From: Wujia chipingensis
Lineage (GTDB): Bacteria; Bacillota; Clostridia; Lachnospirales; Lachnospiraceae
NCBI RefSeq assembly: GCF_014337155.1
Contig: NZ_CP060632.1
Location: 2,673,001-2,737,000 of the forward strand
Direction: 5' to 3'
Length of the DNA stretch: 64,000 bases
In this document: piece by piece, positions 45,215-55,186 of the stretch
How positions within the stretch are numbered: position 1 is the first letter of the stretch
Layout of the letters: each line of letters opens with the position of its first letter
Notes under the pieces: model-generated
What the model was told of the DNA's origin: nothing
Database searches by the model: none
Seen by the model: only the letters and a program-made list of their open reading frames with translations
Translations under genes and position numbers: made by a program

Positions 45215-46957
45215 TTACCTGCCCTCCTTTGCTGCCGGACACAATGCGCCGAATTTACACATCTGTGTACATACTTCACAACCGATACACAACGTCGTAT
45301 CGATCACTGCCTTCTTATCCCTCACGGAAATCGCAGGACATCCGATCTTCATACACATCTTACAGCCGACACATTTATCGGTATTCACCTTGATTGGCGG
45401 TTTATGTACCGTACCCTTGATCATAACACATGGACGGCGGCTGATGATGATACTTGGCTCCTCTGCGACAAGCTCTTCCTTCACGACACGCTCCACCTCT
45501 GCGAGATCGTATGGATCAACAACCGTGACACGGTTAAATCCAAGTGCTGCACAGAGTGCTTCGAGATTTACCTTTCCAGCTGGCTCGCCACGCAGGTTCT
45601 TACCGGTTGTCGGATTCTGCTGATGTCCGGTCATACCTGTGATCGAGTTGTCCAGAATAATCACGGTTGAATTACTCATGTTATATGCAATATCTGTAAT
45701 ACCAGTAATGCCGGAATGAATGAAGGTCGAATCACCGATTACACCGACACTCATCTTCTCGCCCTGTTCACCCATCGCCTTATTAAAGCCATGCAGACCG
45801 GAGCACGATGCACCCATGCAGACATTTAAGTCCATTGCATTTAATGGTGCCACGGCACCCAATGTATAACATCCGATATCACCATAGACCATACACTTTA
45901 ACTTCGAAAGAATATAGAAGATTCCACGGTGTGGACAGCCCGCACACATCACAGGCGGACGTCCCGGAATCTCATCGGCAATCGCCAGTTCATCCGGTGC
46001 GTCTCCGCCAAGTGCCGTACGCACCAGATTCTGTGAGAATTCGCCGCAGATCGGGAATGTCTCTTTGCCGACAACCTCTAAGCCAAGCTTTCTGCAGTGA
46101 TTCTCGATAAATGGATCTAACTCCTCTAAGACTACAACCTTATCCACATGCTCTGCAAAGTCTAAAATCAGCTTCTCTGGAAGTGGCCAGATCATACCAA
46201 GCTTCAGGTAGCTTGCATTATCACCATATACTTCCTTTGCATACTGATACGATGTGGAGCTTGTGATAAATCCGATGGATGTATCGCCCATCTCCACGCG
46301 GTTTAAGTCACAATCCTCTGCAAATGCGATCAGATCCTTTGTCCGCTGCTCCACGCGCACATGCGCATCACGGGAATTCTTCGTCATCATAACCTTTGTC
46401 GGGTCCTTCTTGTAAGGAACCTGCTCCGGAACGATCCGCTCCTCTGTATTTACAACACTCTGTGAATGTGCCACACGTGTACACATTTTAAGAAATACAG
46501 GTGTATTGAACTTCTCAGATAATTCGTACGCACGCTTTGCAAATACGCGCGCTTCCTCTGAATCTGCCGGCTCTAACATCGGCACCTTCGCTGCCTCTGC
46601 ATAATGTCTCGAATCCTGCTCATTCTGGGAAGAATGCATACCCGGATCATCAGCCACGCAGACAACCAGACCTGCATTTAATCCCTGATAAGAGATCGTG
46701 AACAATGGGTCTGCTGCCACATTCAATCCAACATGCTTCATTGCCGTTGCGCTTCTGACTCCACCCAGACTCGCGCCATGTGCCACTTCCATAGCCACCT
46801 TCTCGTTCGGTGCCCACTCACAATAGATCTCATCGTATAAAGCAGCTTCCTCGGTAATCTCCGTACTCGGTGTACCCGGATAACTGGAAATCACTTTACA
46901 TCCAGCTTCGTATAAGCCGCGTGCAAGCGCCTTATTTCCCAACATCAATTCTTTCAT
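45215..46957 (-). CDS. iorA: Indolepyruvate ferredoxin oxidoreductase alpha subunit
   Basis: 580 residues. Visible are the transketolase-type pyrimidine domain at the N-terminus (YPGTPSTEITEEAAL), the thiamine diphosphate motif (GVIGDSTFIHSGITGITDIA, followed by NMSN), the HRG motif and two C-terminal 4Fe-4S ferredoxin clusters (CVGCKMCMKIGC and CIGCEVCTQMC). It is the catalytic subunit working with iorB. It precedes iorB and follows the acyl-CoA ligase gene by 23 bases, indicating a common operon for aromatic amino acid breakdown. Confidence 0.97.
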   Translation of the reverse strand: MKELMLGNKALARGLYEAGCKVISSYPGTPSTEITEEAALYDEIYCEWAPNEKVAMEVAHGASLGGVRSATAMKHVGLNVAADPLFTISYQGLNAGLVVCVADDPGMHSSQNEQDSRHYAEAAKVPMLEPADSEEARVFAKRAYELSEKFNTPVFLKMCTRVAHSQSVVNTEERIVPEQVPYKKDPTKVMMTKNSRDAHVRVEQRTKDLIAFAEDCDLNRVEMGDTSIGFITSSTSYQYAKEVYGDNASYLKLGMIWPLPEKLILDFAEHVDKVVVLEELDPFIENHCRKLGLEVVGKETFPICGEFSQNLVRTALGGDAPDELAIADEIPGRPPVMCAGCPHRGIFYILSKLKCMVYGDIGCYTLGAVAPLNAMDLNVCMGASCSGLHGFNKAMGEQGEKMSVGVIGDSTFIHSGITGITDIAYNMSNSTVIILDNSITGMTGHQQNPTTGKNLRGEPAGKVNLEALCAALGFNRVTVVDPYDLAEVERVVKEELVAEEPSIIISRRPCVMIKGTVHKPPIKVNTDKCVGCKMCMKIGCPAISVRDKKAVIDTTLCIGCEVCTQMCKFGALCPAAKEGR

Positions 46958-46980
46958 TTATAATTTACTCCTTTTATCCT

Positions 46981-48615
46981 TTATGCCTCATTTTCCTTCT
47001 CCACCAGCTTGTCTGCGCCGTACATCTGACGAAGCTTCGGCTTCTCGATCTTGCCGGTTGCATTTCGCGGAATCTCATGGAAAATAATCTGCTTTGGTCT
47101 CTTATATCTCGGAAGCTCCAAGCAGAAGTTCTCGATCTCTTCCTCTGTACAGGTCATACCGTCCTTGATCTCGATGATCGCGGCTGTCTTCTCGCCCAAT
47201 CGACGGTCCGGAAGTCCGATGACTGCCACATCCTTGATCTTATTATGCTTGCGCAGGAAATCCTCGATCTGTACCGGATAGATGTTCTCGCCTCCACTGA
47301 CGATGACATCCTTCTTCCGGTCGACAAGGAAATAGAATCCGTCCTCGTCCTGTCTTGCCATATCTCCGGTAAATAACCAGCCATCCCTGATTGTCTCCGC
47401 GGTTGCTTCCTCATTTCTGTAATAGCAGGTCATCACACCCGGTCCCTTGACACAGAGTTCTCCGACTTCACCCTGTGGTACCGTCACACCATTCTCGTCC
47501 ACAATCTTACATTCCCAACGATAGCCCGGCACGCCGATGGCTCCAACCTTATGGATATTCTCCACACCCAGGTGCACACAGCCAGGACCTGTTGACTCGG
47601 AAAGTCCATAGTTCGTATCGTACTGGTGATGTGGGAAATATTCTTTCCAGCGCTTGATCAGCGATGGCGGTACCGGCTGTGCACCGATATGCATAAGCCG
47701 CCACTGCGAAAGCTCATAATCCTCTAACTTCAGGTCCCCGCGGTCTAACGCGTCCAGAATATCCTGTGCCCACGGAACGAGCAGCCAGACGATCGTACAA
47801 TGCTCACTCGACACAGCGGAGAGAATCGTCTCCGGTTTTGTGCCCTTTAAGAGCACAGCCTTGCTGCCTGCCACGAGACTTCCCATCCAGTGGAACTTCG
47901 CACCGGTATGGTACAGTGGCGGGATACACAGGAACGTATCATCCCGGCTCGTGCCGTGATGCTTCTGCTCCATCTGTGCGGCCTGTGTTAAGCTCTGGTG
48001 TTTATGTAAAATTGCCTTCGGGAATCCGGTCGTTCCGGATGAAAAATAAATCGCTCCAAAATCATCATCTGTGATCTCCACATTTGGTGCATGGCTCGAA
48101 CAATCTGCCACAAGCTGATGATAGCTCTCTGCGAATTCCGGACAGTTATCCCCGACATAGATCAACAGTCTTCCCTTGGAAAGCCGCTCTGCATTTGTCT
48201 CGATTCGACCGATGAACGCCGGGCCAAACACGATCATATCAACCTCTGCAAGCTCTGCACAATATAAAATCTCTTCTGCATCATACCGGAAATTAAACGG
48301 CACGGCGATGGCTCCTGTCTTCAGAACGCCGAAATAAATCGGCAGCCATTCCAGACAGTTATACATCAGGATTGCGACCTTATCGCCCTTCTTGATGCCT
48401 CGCCCGATCAGCATGTTGGCAAACCGGTTTGCCTTCTCATCGAAGACACTCCATGTAATCTCTCTTCGATACGGCTCAAATCTCGATGGCTGTATCAGCT
48501 CGAACTCCTTCCACGAAGTTCTTCTCGTATCCGGCTCATCCGGATTCAACTCCACCAGTGCAACCTCATCCGGGTACAATCTGGCATTTCTCTCTAGGTA
48601 CTCTGTAACTGGCAT
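46981..48615 (-). CDS. AMP-dependent acyl/aryl-CoA ligase
   Basis: 544 residues. ANL-superfamily motifs are present: IYFSSGTTGFPKAILHKHQS (P-loop), YRNEEATAETIRDGWLFTGD, and the hinge-region DRKKDVIVSGGENIYPVQIE plus RNATGKIEKPKLR near the C-terminus with the catalytic Lys. These enzymes activate a carboxylic acid with ATP and link it to CoA. Given iorAB beside it, an aryl-acetate or similar acid is plausible, running either toward CoA activation or in salvage; that is an inference from context. Confidence 0.9.
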   Translation of the reverse strand: MPVTEYLERNARLYPDEVALVELNPDEPDTRRTSWKEFELIQPSRFEPYRREITWSVFDEKANRFANMLIGRGIKKGDKVAILMYNCLEWLPIYFGVLKTGAIAVPFNFRYDAEEILYCAELAEVDMIVFGPAFIGRIETNAERLSKGRLLIYVGDNCPEFAESYHQLVADCSSHAPNVEITDDDFGAIYFSSGTTGFPKAILHKHQSLTQAAQMEQKHHGTSRDDTFLCIPPLYHTGAKFHWMGSLVAGSKAVLLKGTKPETILSAVSSEHCTIVWLLVPWAQDILDALDRGDLKLEDYELSQWRLMHIGAQPVPPSLIKRWKEYFPHHQYDTNYGLSESTGPGCVHLGVENIHKVGAIGVPGYRWECKIVDENGVTVPQGEVGELCVKGPGVMTCYYRNEEATAETIRDGWLFTGDMARQDEDGFYFLVDRKKDVIVSGGENIYPVQIEDFLRKHNKIKDVAVIGLPDRRLGEKTAAIIEIKDGMTCTEEEIENFCLELPRYKRPKQIIFHEIPRNATGKIEKPKLRQMYGADKLVEKENEA

Positions 48616-48637
48616 TTTCTTTTGCGACTCCTTAATT

Positions 48638-50290
48638 TTATATATATTCGCGCACGGCTTCCATCAGTTTCCTTGCACTGACAGGTTTTTGAAGCCTTGC
48701 TTTCATTCCATATTCTTCTCCATGAAACTCATCGTCTGCATATAACCGGGAAGACAACGCAATCACTGGAACCGTCCTTCCATCCTCGCGAAGCTGTCGT
48801 ATCCCCATTGTTGTTGCATAACCATCCATAAACGGCAATCCCATATCCATCAATATCAGATCATAGTAATGCGCCGGTGACCGTTCAAACATGCAGATCG
48901 CATCCTCTCCATTGATCGCACGGTCAACAACAAGTCCACGTTCTGTCAAAATCTGCTCCTCAATCGAAGCGGTAATATCATTATCATCTACAACCAGCAC
49001 ATGCTGTCCGGAAAACATCGTTTTCCTCTCGCGCGCAGATTCCCAATCGCTCCAGTCAAAATACTGAATCTCTTCTGCGGCATCCTTGGACTCTGTTCCA
49101 TATCGCAGTTTCATTCCAACTGTGATCTTCGTCCCATGACCAGTCTTTGTCTCAACCTCAATCTCTCCATCCAGCAGACGAACCAAATTCTGCACGATCA
49201 TCAACCCCAAGCCAGAGCCTTCCACACGCTCAATCCGGTCTGAATGCTCTCTTGCAAATGGCTCGAACATAATCTTCCGAAACTCCTCAGACATACCGAC
49301 TCCATTGTCCTGCACATAAAATTCAAAGTATCCGGTCGTTTCGTCCATCGGTTTCTCTTTGATCCCACAAAATATCTCGCCCTGATATGGCGTATAATCA
49401 ATTGCATTTTGCAATAAATTCAACAATATCTGCTGCATCTTCTCCACATCGCCAATCACATTGCGATGGTAAAGCTGTGCCATGTCCAGATGCATTGTGT
49501 GCCGCCGAAGCCGCATGGATGGCTTGACAATATCAAGCGTATTTCTCCACAGATTTTCTACAGATGTCTGCTGCATCTGCAACAGCGTCGTACCCTGCTG
49601 TATCGCGTCTGTATTGATCATCTGACGCACCATACGGAAGATTGCCTTTGCTGAAAGGGAAATCTCCTCGATACACGCAGTCACACGTTCCGGATTCGTG
49701 ACAAATGTCCGCGCAACGGATGCATTTCCGACGATCATGTTGATCGGCATCTGCAATTCCTCGTTCAGCCGCTTGAGATACATATTTTTGATTGCATATG
49801 CCTGCTCACTTTGCAGATATGCATCCCGAATCGCCTGCCGCTGTTTTAACTCTGCAGACTTCTTGCTGTCAATATTCATGTGGAACCAGTTTAAAATCTT
49901 CGGTTCCTCATCTTTCCATTCCACTACCTTGAACACATCTCTGCGCCATACATTTTCTCCCGTGCATACAATATACTCGCATTCCGCGGTATCGCTCTGC
50001 TTCAGAAGCTTGCGCAGATTATCCCGCACACCGAAATTATAACGATATTCCTGATATTCTGGTGCAACCAGCTCCTGCATCTCGAAATTCTGCTGGCTGT
50101 AACTACAATTCCGTGGTACCGGAATCCCCTGCTTCTGCAAATTATCGTGCAGGATTTCAAATGTATCCGCTTCCAGATCAATCTCCTCAATCAACAACCA
50201 TTCATCGCACATAGATGCGATGGCACGATTCAATTTGTCCTTTGACGATTCCTTAAAATCCCCGTTTTTATCCATTTCAAAATCCCCCAT
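48638..50290 (-). CDS. Hybrid histidine-kinase-like protein lacking the phosphoacceptor His, with receiver domain
   Basis: 550 residues, soluble. A PAS-like N-terminus (about 1-140) precedes a coiled linker and the DHp helix RLNEELQMPINMIVGN (174-189), where the usual S-H-E-[LI]-R-T-P is N-E-E-L-Q-M-P, so the acceptor His is Glu177. The ATPase domain is intact: NLLQNAIDYTP, DNGVGMSEE and GSGLGLMIVQNLV. The C-terminal receiver domain has DDND, MDMGLPFMDG (acceptor Asp) and the Lys (KPVSARKL). Start could be 50290 or the ATG at 50275. It is downstream of a Hanks kinase on the same strand. Function cannot be autophosphorylation in the standard way. Confidence 0.85.
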   Translation of the reverse strand: MGDFEMDKNGDFKESSKDKLNRAIASMCDEWLLIEEIDLEADTFEILHDNLQKQGIPVPRNCSYSQQNFEMQELVAPEYQEYRYNFGVRDNLRKLLKQSDTAECEYIVCTGENVWRRDVFKVVEWKDEEPKILNWFHMNIDSKKSAELKQRQAIRDAYLQSEQAYAIKNMYLKRLNEELQMPINMIVGNASVARTFVTNPERVTACIEEISLSAKAIFRMVRQMINTDAIQQGTTLLQMQQTSVENLWRNTLDIVKPSMRLRRHTMHLDMAQLYHRNVIGDVEKMQQILLNLLQNAIDYTPYQGEIFCGIKEKPMDETTGYFEFYVQDNGVGMSEEFRKIMFEPFAREHSDRIERVEGSGLGLMIVQNLVRLLDGEIEVETKTGHGTKITVGMKLRYGTESKDAAEEIQYFDWSDWESARERKTMFSGQHVLVVDDNDITASIEEQILTERGLVVDRAINGEDAICMFERSPAHYYDLILMDMGLPFMDGYATTMGIRQLREDGRTVPVIALSSRLYADDEFHGEEYGMKARLQKPVSARKLMEAVREYI

Positions 50291-50322
50291 GTTCTCCTTT
50301 TTTCCTTATGTTTTCCTGTTCT

Positions 50323-51855
50323 TTATTGATAAAATACTGCCCAGAAATATGTACCATCCTGCGCTCGCGCTACGCTGACGCCAAGATACGCACAATTATC
50401 CAAATCCACGGTTCCCTGATTTTCCTCGTTCATCTGTGCAATATAAGTATCCAATGCCTGTTTTACCGTCGCGACATCTTCCTTTAAAGAAAATGTATAT
50501 GTCACCCATCCGGTATTCGGTATCTTATATGTGGCAATCGCCTGATTGCCAATCTCCGTTAACGCGGCATTTAATTCATCCATGCTGGTATATACCAACG
50601 CCGCGCTTTTTGCCGCTGTCTCTTTGGCAGCAACTGTAAATTCATCCCTCTGTGTCAGAGTATTCCCCTTTGATTCGTGCTGCTTCGCACATAAATCATA
50701 AAACGCCTGCGCATATGCAGTACAATCCACTTCCTCCACCGGACTCGCATCTATCTCCGTCTGTAAGATCTGCTGTGTCGTTGCTTCGGAAGCAGCCGTT
50801 GTCTCATCCCCATTTCGCGTCCTCTGAAAATATATAAAAGTTCCAATCCCCAACAACAGAACAATACCACAGACCATACCAATCTGCTTTTTTCTATGTG
50901 CCTGCTTTTTCCGGTCTGCCTGCATATCCGCCAACATCTGAGATATTCCACTGTGCGTCATCATGGATACGCTTCCTGTTTGCTCCATCGACGTCTCGTA
51001 CAATGCCTGATACAACTGTTCCGCATTTGCATACCTCTGTGCCGGATCAATTGCAAGTCCCTGCATCAAAACAGCTTCTTCCTGCGGTGCGATCACAAGT
51101 CCCATCGCAGATGGCGGCACAAGTCTGTCCTGCTTTGCCCGCTCGACGGCATGCGGCACCTTCACCCCGGTCATGCAAGTATACATCGTCGCACAAAGCG
51201 CATATACATCGGAATACGGTCCAATCTGCGCTCCCGGTGACACCTGTTCGATTGGCGAATATCCACCCTTTTGCACGCGGAGATAATTATAATTTCCATA
51301 CATTCGCGCAGCGCCAAAATCAATCAGCTTCACCTTTCGGTCATGTGTGATCATGATATTGTCCGGGCTGATATCCCGGTGGATCACACCTCGTTTATGT
51401 ACACCTGCCAACGCACGGATAACCGGACGCATGATTGCCAGAGTCTCGGACACAGATAACCTGCCTCCCCGACCTTTTACATATGCATCCAGCGACTGTC
51501 CTTCCACAAAATCCATGACAAGGTAAGCTGTGTTGTTCTCTTCAATAAACGTGTAGACATTTACCACACCAGGCTGCTCTCCCAAGGCAGCCAGCACACG
51601 ACCTTCCTCAATATACTGCTGTTTCATCTTCTCGAAATTCTCACGTTTTTCACCTGCCTCGGTGTAAACATTCGGATCTCCGGGATTCCGGTAGCAGTAC
51701 CCGCGCATATAGAATTCTTTGATTGCAACCTTCCGCTGCAGCTTCACATCATACCCAAGATACGTAATTCCAAATCCGCCATCTCCAAGCACCCGCTCAA
51801 TATAATATTTATTCTGTTCCAGATACGTCCCCGAAGGTAACTGATGTGCTTCCAT
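50323..51855 (-). CDS. Hanks-type Ser/Thr protein kinase with extracytoplasmic CAP-like domain
   Basis: 510 residues. The kinase domain (about 15-275) has the glycine loop GDGGFGITYLG, VAIKEF (Lys46), the catalytic loop VIHRDISPDN and DFGAARMYGN, then a basic juxtamembrane segment, one transmembrane helix (about 326-346, IGMVCGIVLLLGIGTFIYF) and an extracytoplasmic domain. The last about 130 residues resemble a CAP/SCP fold (EFTVAAKETAAKSA and YLGVSVARAQDGTYFWAVFY). It should phosphorylate cytoplasmic Ser/Thr residues in response to an outside cue. It lies 33 bases upstream of the hybrid kinase gene and 50 bases downstream of cobO. Confidence 0.9.
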   Translation of the reverse strand: MEAHQLPSGTYLEQNKYYIERVLGDGGFGITYLGYDVKLQRKVAIKEFYMRGYCYRNPGDPNVYTEAGEKRENFEKMKQQYIEEGRVLAALGEQPGVVNVYTFIEENNTAYLVMDFVEGQSLDAYVKGRGGRLSVSETLAIMRPVIRALAGVHKRGVIHRDISPDNIMITHDRKVKLIDFGAARMYGNYNYLRVQKGGYSPIEQVSPGAQIGPYSDVYALCATMYTCMTGVKVPHAVERAKQDRLVPPSAMGLVIAPQEEAVLMQGLAIDPAQRYANAEQLYQALYETSMEQTGSVSMMTHSGISQMLADMQADRKKQAHRKKQIGMVCGIVLLLGIGTFIYFQRTRNGDETTAASEATTQQILQTEIDASPVEEVDCTAYAQAFYDLCAKQHESKGNTLTQRDEFTVAAKETAAKSAALVYTSMDELNAALTEIGNQAIATYKIPNTGWVTYTFSLKEDVATVKQALDTYIAQMNEENQGTVDLDNCAYLGVSVARAQDGTYFWAVFYQ

Positions 51856-51905
51856 GTGCGCTCCTGTTTTTGTCGATGATCGGTTTTATTTTATCACAAC
51901 AGTCC

Positions 51906-52454
51906 TTAGAATTCTATCCCTTTTCTGGCAGAAATTCCCTGTTCATACGGATGCTTTTCCTTTTTCATTTCCGTGACATAATCCGCAAGTGCCAGAAGCT
52001 TGTCCGATGGATTCCGTCCGGACAGAACGAATTCGATCTGCGCCTGATTGCTCGCCAGCACTTCCATCAATGTACTCTCATCAAGTAACCCATACTTTAC
52101 AGCGTGCAAAACCTCATCCAAAACAACAACCGCCTCAACCGTATTTTCCTTCCGCACGTCGTCATGCTGTTTTTTCTGTTTTGCAATCCACATTTCAACC
52201 TGCGCCAGCATATCTGCAAAATATGCACGCGTCTTTGCAAGCTCTTCTTCACACATCCGGCTCACAAATCCATACATCTGCGGGGCATGCATTGTCTCGA
52301 CACCAAGCCTCTGCAGCATTGCAATCTCTCCGGACGTATCATCCTTCAAAAACTGTACAAACAGTACAGGAAGTCCGCTCCCCACCGCGCGCACAGCCAG
52401 TCCCACAGCCGCCGTTGTCTTTCCTTTTCCATCTCCATGATAGATCTGAATCAT
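51906..52454 (-). CDS. cobO: Cob(I)yrinic acid a,c-diamide adenosyltransferase
   Basis: 182 residues. The P-loop MIQIYHGDGKGKTTAAVGLA and the downstream VLDEVLHAVKYGLLD and FVLSGRNPSDKL are characteristic of the CobA/BtuR/CobO family. It transfers the 5'-deoxyadenosyl group from ATP to cob(I)alamin precursors, forming the coenzyme form. It lies 70 bases downstream of cobQ in the cobalamin gene group. Confidence 0.94.
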   Translation of the reverse strand: MIQIYHGDGKGKTTAAVGLAVRAVGSGLPVLFVQFLKDDTSGEIAMLQRLGVETMHAPQMYGFVSRMCEEELAKTRAYFADMLAQVEMWIAKQKKQHDDVRKENTVEAVVVLDEVLHAVKYGLLDESTLMEVLASNQAQIEFVLSGRNPSDKLLALADYVTEMKKEKHPYEQGISARKGIEF

Positions 52455-52524
52455 TTCCGTCTCCTTTATAATCTATTACTGCTTTCTGTATTTCGAGTTT
52501 ATTTCCGCTTACACAGGAATTACT

Positions 52525-54039
52525 TTATCCCTGCTTGATTAGTCCCAGAATTTCGTAGATTTTCTCCATATCAAGACTTTCCCGCAGAACCTGTGCCAGC
52601 TTGTCAAACTGCTGTTCCCGGTATTCCTGCAAGGTCAAATGTTCACTTTCTCCCCGTGTTTTCCCTTTGCGCGCATACAACAGTTCAATAAATGCCTCAC
52701 GGAATGCAATTTCATCGAAGATGCCGTGAATATAACTGCCTGCCACAGTTCCTGCCGTATAGCCGAGTACGGTTCCTGCTGAATCGCTGACGAAAGGATA
52801 AATGGGGGTTTTAGTTTTGCCAGCAACTTCCGTCCGCCCCATGTGTATCTCATAACCGGCAATTTTCTTATTGCTGAGTGACACAAAATTCCCTTCCAGC
52901 ATTCCAATCCGGTATGCGCGGTTCTCCAATTGTTTTTCCTCTTCAAACACAGTTGTAACTGGCAGCAATCCCATACCACGCACACTACCAAGTGCACTCT
53001 CCGTCTGCAATGGATCCATGAGTGATTCGCCAAGCATCTGATACCCGCCACAGATTCCGAACACGATGGTGCCCTTCTTCGCCAGACGCGTAATCTTTGC
53101 TTCCAGTCCGCTTTCCCGCAGCCAGAGCAGATCCTGAATCGTATTTTTGGTACCCGGAAGTAAGATTACATCCGGTTCTCCTAGTTCTGACGGCTTTGTC
53201 ACATAGCGTACTGACACATCCCGCTCCATGCTGAGCGCCTGCATATCTGTGAAATTCGAGATGCGCGGGAACCGGATCACAGCCACATCAATTTCCGCCT
53301 GTATATGCGTCTCTTCCAAACTTGACGCAAGAGAATCTTCATCCTCGATATCCACATCTGCATACGGCACCACGCCGAGCACCGGCTTACCTACCCGTTC
53401 CTCTAACATTGTAATACCCGGATCTAATATTTTCTTATCACCACGGAATTTGTTCATGATCAGACCTTTGATTCGCGCCTGTTCCTCCGGTTCCAAGAGC
53501 ATCACCGTACCGATTAGCTGCGCAAATACACCCCCGCGGTCGATGTCGCCAACCAGAAGCACTGGTGCATCCGCGATTTTCGCCATCCCCATATTCACGA
53601 TATCATCCTGCTTCAAATTGATCTCCGCCGGACTTCCCGCGCCCTCGATCACAATGATGTCGTGATCTGCAGCAAGCTGCTCGTAGCTTTCCCTGATCAC
53701 CGGAATATATTCTTTTTTCTTTGCAAAATAATCCATGGCGCGCATGTTTCCTACGACCTGTCCCTGCACGATCACCTGCGAACCCATATCGGTCGTCGGC
53801 TTAAGCAGGATCGGGTTCATCCGCACAGATGGTTCCACACCGGCCGCCATCGCCTGTACAACCTGTGCACGTCCCATCTCCAGCCCCTCACTTGTCACAT
53901 AGGAGTTTAATGCCATGTTCTGGGATTTGAATGGGGCAACCTTGTAACCATCCTGTTTAAATATGCGGCAAAGTCCTGCCGCAATAAGAGATTTGCCCGC
54001 GTTGGACATGGTGCCCTGAATCATGATTGATTTTGCCAT
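52525..54039 (-). CDS. cobQ: Cobyric acid synthase CobQ
   Basis: About 504 residues, normal length. The N-terminal dethiobiotin-synthetase-like domain starts SIMIQGTMSNAGKSLIAAGL with its nucleotide-binding loop, and the C-terminal class I glutamine amidotransferase domain has the nucleophile motif FGICGGYQMLG. It amidates four carboxylates of adenosylcobyrinic acid a,c-diamide using glutamine and ATP to give cobyric acid. The ATG at 54039 has AAGGAG upstream. Confidence 0.96.
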   Translation of the reverse strand: MAKSIMIQGTMSNAGKSLIAAGLCRIFKQDGYKVAPFKSQNMALNSYVTSEGLEMGRAQVVQAMAAGVEPSVRMNPILLKPTTDMGSQVIVQGQVVGNMRAMDYFAKKKEYIPVIRESYEQLAADHDIIVIEGAGSPAEINLKQDDIVNMGMAKIADAPVLLVGDIDRGGVFAQLIGTVMLLEPEEQARIKGLIMNKFRGDKKILDPGITMLEERVGKPVLGVVPYADVDIEDEDSLASSLEETHIQAEIDVAVIRFPRISNFTDMQALSMERDVSVRYVTKPSELGEPDVILLPGTKNTIQDLLWLRESGLEAKITRLAKKGTIVFGICGGYQMLGESLMDPLQTESALGSVRGMGLLPVTTVFEEEKQLENRAYRIGMLEGNFVSLSNKKIAGYEIHMGRTEVAGKTKTPIYPFVSDSAGTVLGYTAGTVAGSYIHGIFDEIAFREAFIELLYARKGKTRGESEHLTLQEYREQQFDKLAQVLRESLDMEKIYEILGLIKQG

Positions 54040-54057
54040 TTTGTGTCTCCTTGTCAT

Positions 54058-55140
54058 TTAAAACTCATTTGTTCCAACGAACACTTCATATATTCTTTGA
54101 TATCGATATCCTTTTTTCGAAACCGTGGAATCTGGTACAATCACATGTAAATCTACTAGCTGATCTATTATCCTTGACACAACATTCACAGATACCCCAG
54201 ACAGATCCTGTATTTCTTTTTTATTAAACACAATCTGCTTCATAATCACAGGCATAATTCTATATATCGAATTTCCTTTTATCTGCTTAATTGTCTCCAT
54301 ATCTTCTTTGTAAATCACTTTAATTCGTTCCAGTTTGTTAGTATATGAATTGCACTGATCAATCACACACTGTAAAAAGAATTTAATATATCCTGCTACA
54401 TTGCCTCTTCTACATTCCATAAGATATCTCTGATAAGATGGCTTATATAATTCGAGAATCTCTGACATGTACAAAATCGGAGTACTTTCATCCATCATTG
54501 CCATTTGTACCGGAATCAATGCCCTGCCCAGTCTTCCATTTCCATCCTTATATGCATGAATCGTCTCAAACTGCATATGGGATAAAGCAACATTTACCAA
54601 CAAAGGATCTGTAAACGCATCATTCATATAATCGTATAAATTTATAAGCAATCCATAAACTTCTTCTGGAACTGGCGGAATAAATGTTGCTCCCTCAATC
54701 GTACATCCTCTTGGTCCGATCCAATTCTGTGTCGTTCGGATTCTTCCGGGCGTTCTTTGCGATCCTCCCACACTATCTAATATAATTTTATGCATTTCAT
54801 TTACAAGTTCATAATTTATTTGCTTTTTCGTCTGCAAATACGTTTGCGCATATTCGATTGTTTTCTTGAGATTTTGTATTTCCTGATTATCATCTGTTTT
54901 TTCCATATATTTCAGATAAAACATTTCATCCTGAGATATCTGTGTTCCCTCAATCTGTGTCGATTTATAACTTTCATTTAATATTACGGAATCCAAGAAA
55001 TAGCTGGCATCAAATTCCAACGTATTTAACAATGATTTGTATTCCCCATATTTTACATTTGCTTCTGAAATCAGTTTTAACATATCTTTATCTATTTTAT
55101 AGTCCAAAGGCATACTTTTTGCTTTATATGGTTCCATATA
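54058..55140 (-). CDS. Fic family protein (class II inhibitory motif)
   Basis: About 360 residues. An N-terminal Fic_N helical domain contains the inhibitory motif STQIEGT (S-x3-E-G), the Fic core motif is HAYKDGNGRLGR and a C-terminal winged helix (KKEIQDLSGVSVNVVSRIID) follows. Fic enzymes transfer AMP (or other groups) to target hydroxyls. The gene is visibly more AT-rich than its cobalamin neighbours, and a terminator precedes it, suggesting insertion between cobD and cobQ. Start at 55140 has AAGGGG upstream. Target unknown. Confidence 0.92.
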   Translation of the reverse strand, partial: YMEPYKAKSMPLDYKIDKDMLKLISEANVKYGEYKSLLNTLEFDASYFLDSVILNESYKSTQIEGTQISQDEMFYLKYMEKTDDNQEIQNLKKTIEYAQTYLQTKKQINYELVNEMHKIILDSVGGSQRTPGRIRTTQNWIGPRGCTIEGATFIPPVPEEVYGLLINLYDYMNDAFTDPLLVNVALSHMQFETIHAYKDGNGRLGRALIPVQMAMMDESTPILYMSEILELYKPSYQRYLMECRRGNVAGYIKFFLQCVIDQCNSYTNKLERIKVIYKEDMETIKQIKGNSIYRIMPVIMKQIVFNKKEIQDLSGVSVNVVSRIIDQLVDLHVIVPDSTVSKKGYRYQRIYEVFVGTNEF

Positions 55141-55186
55141 TTCACACCCCTTTTTCATTTATAGTAATATAATACCACTCAGGGTC

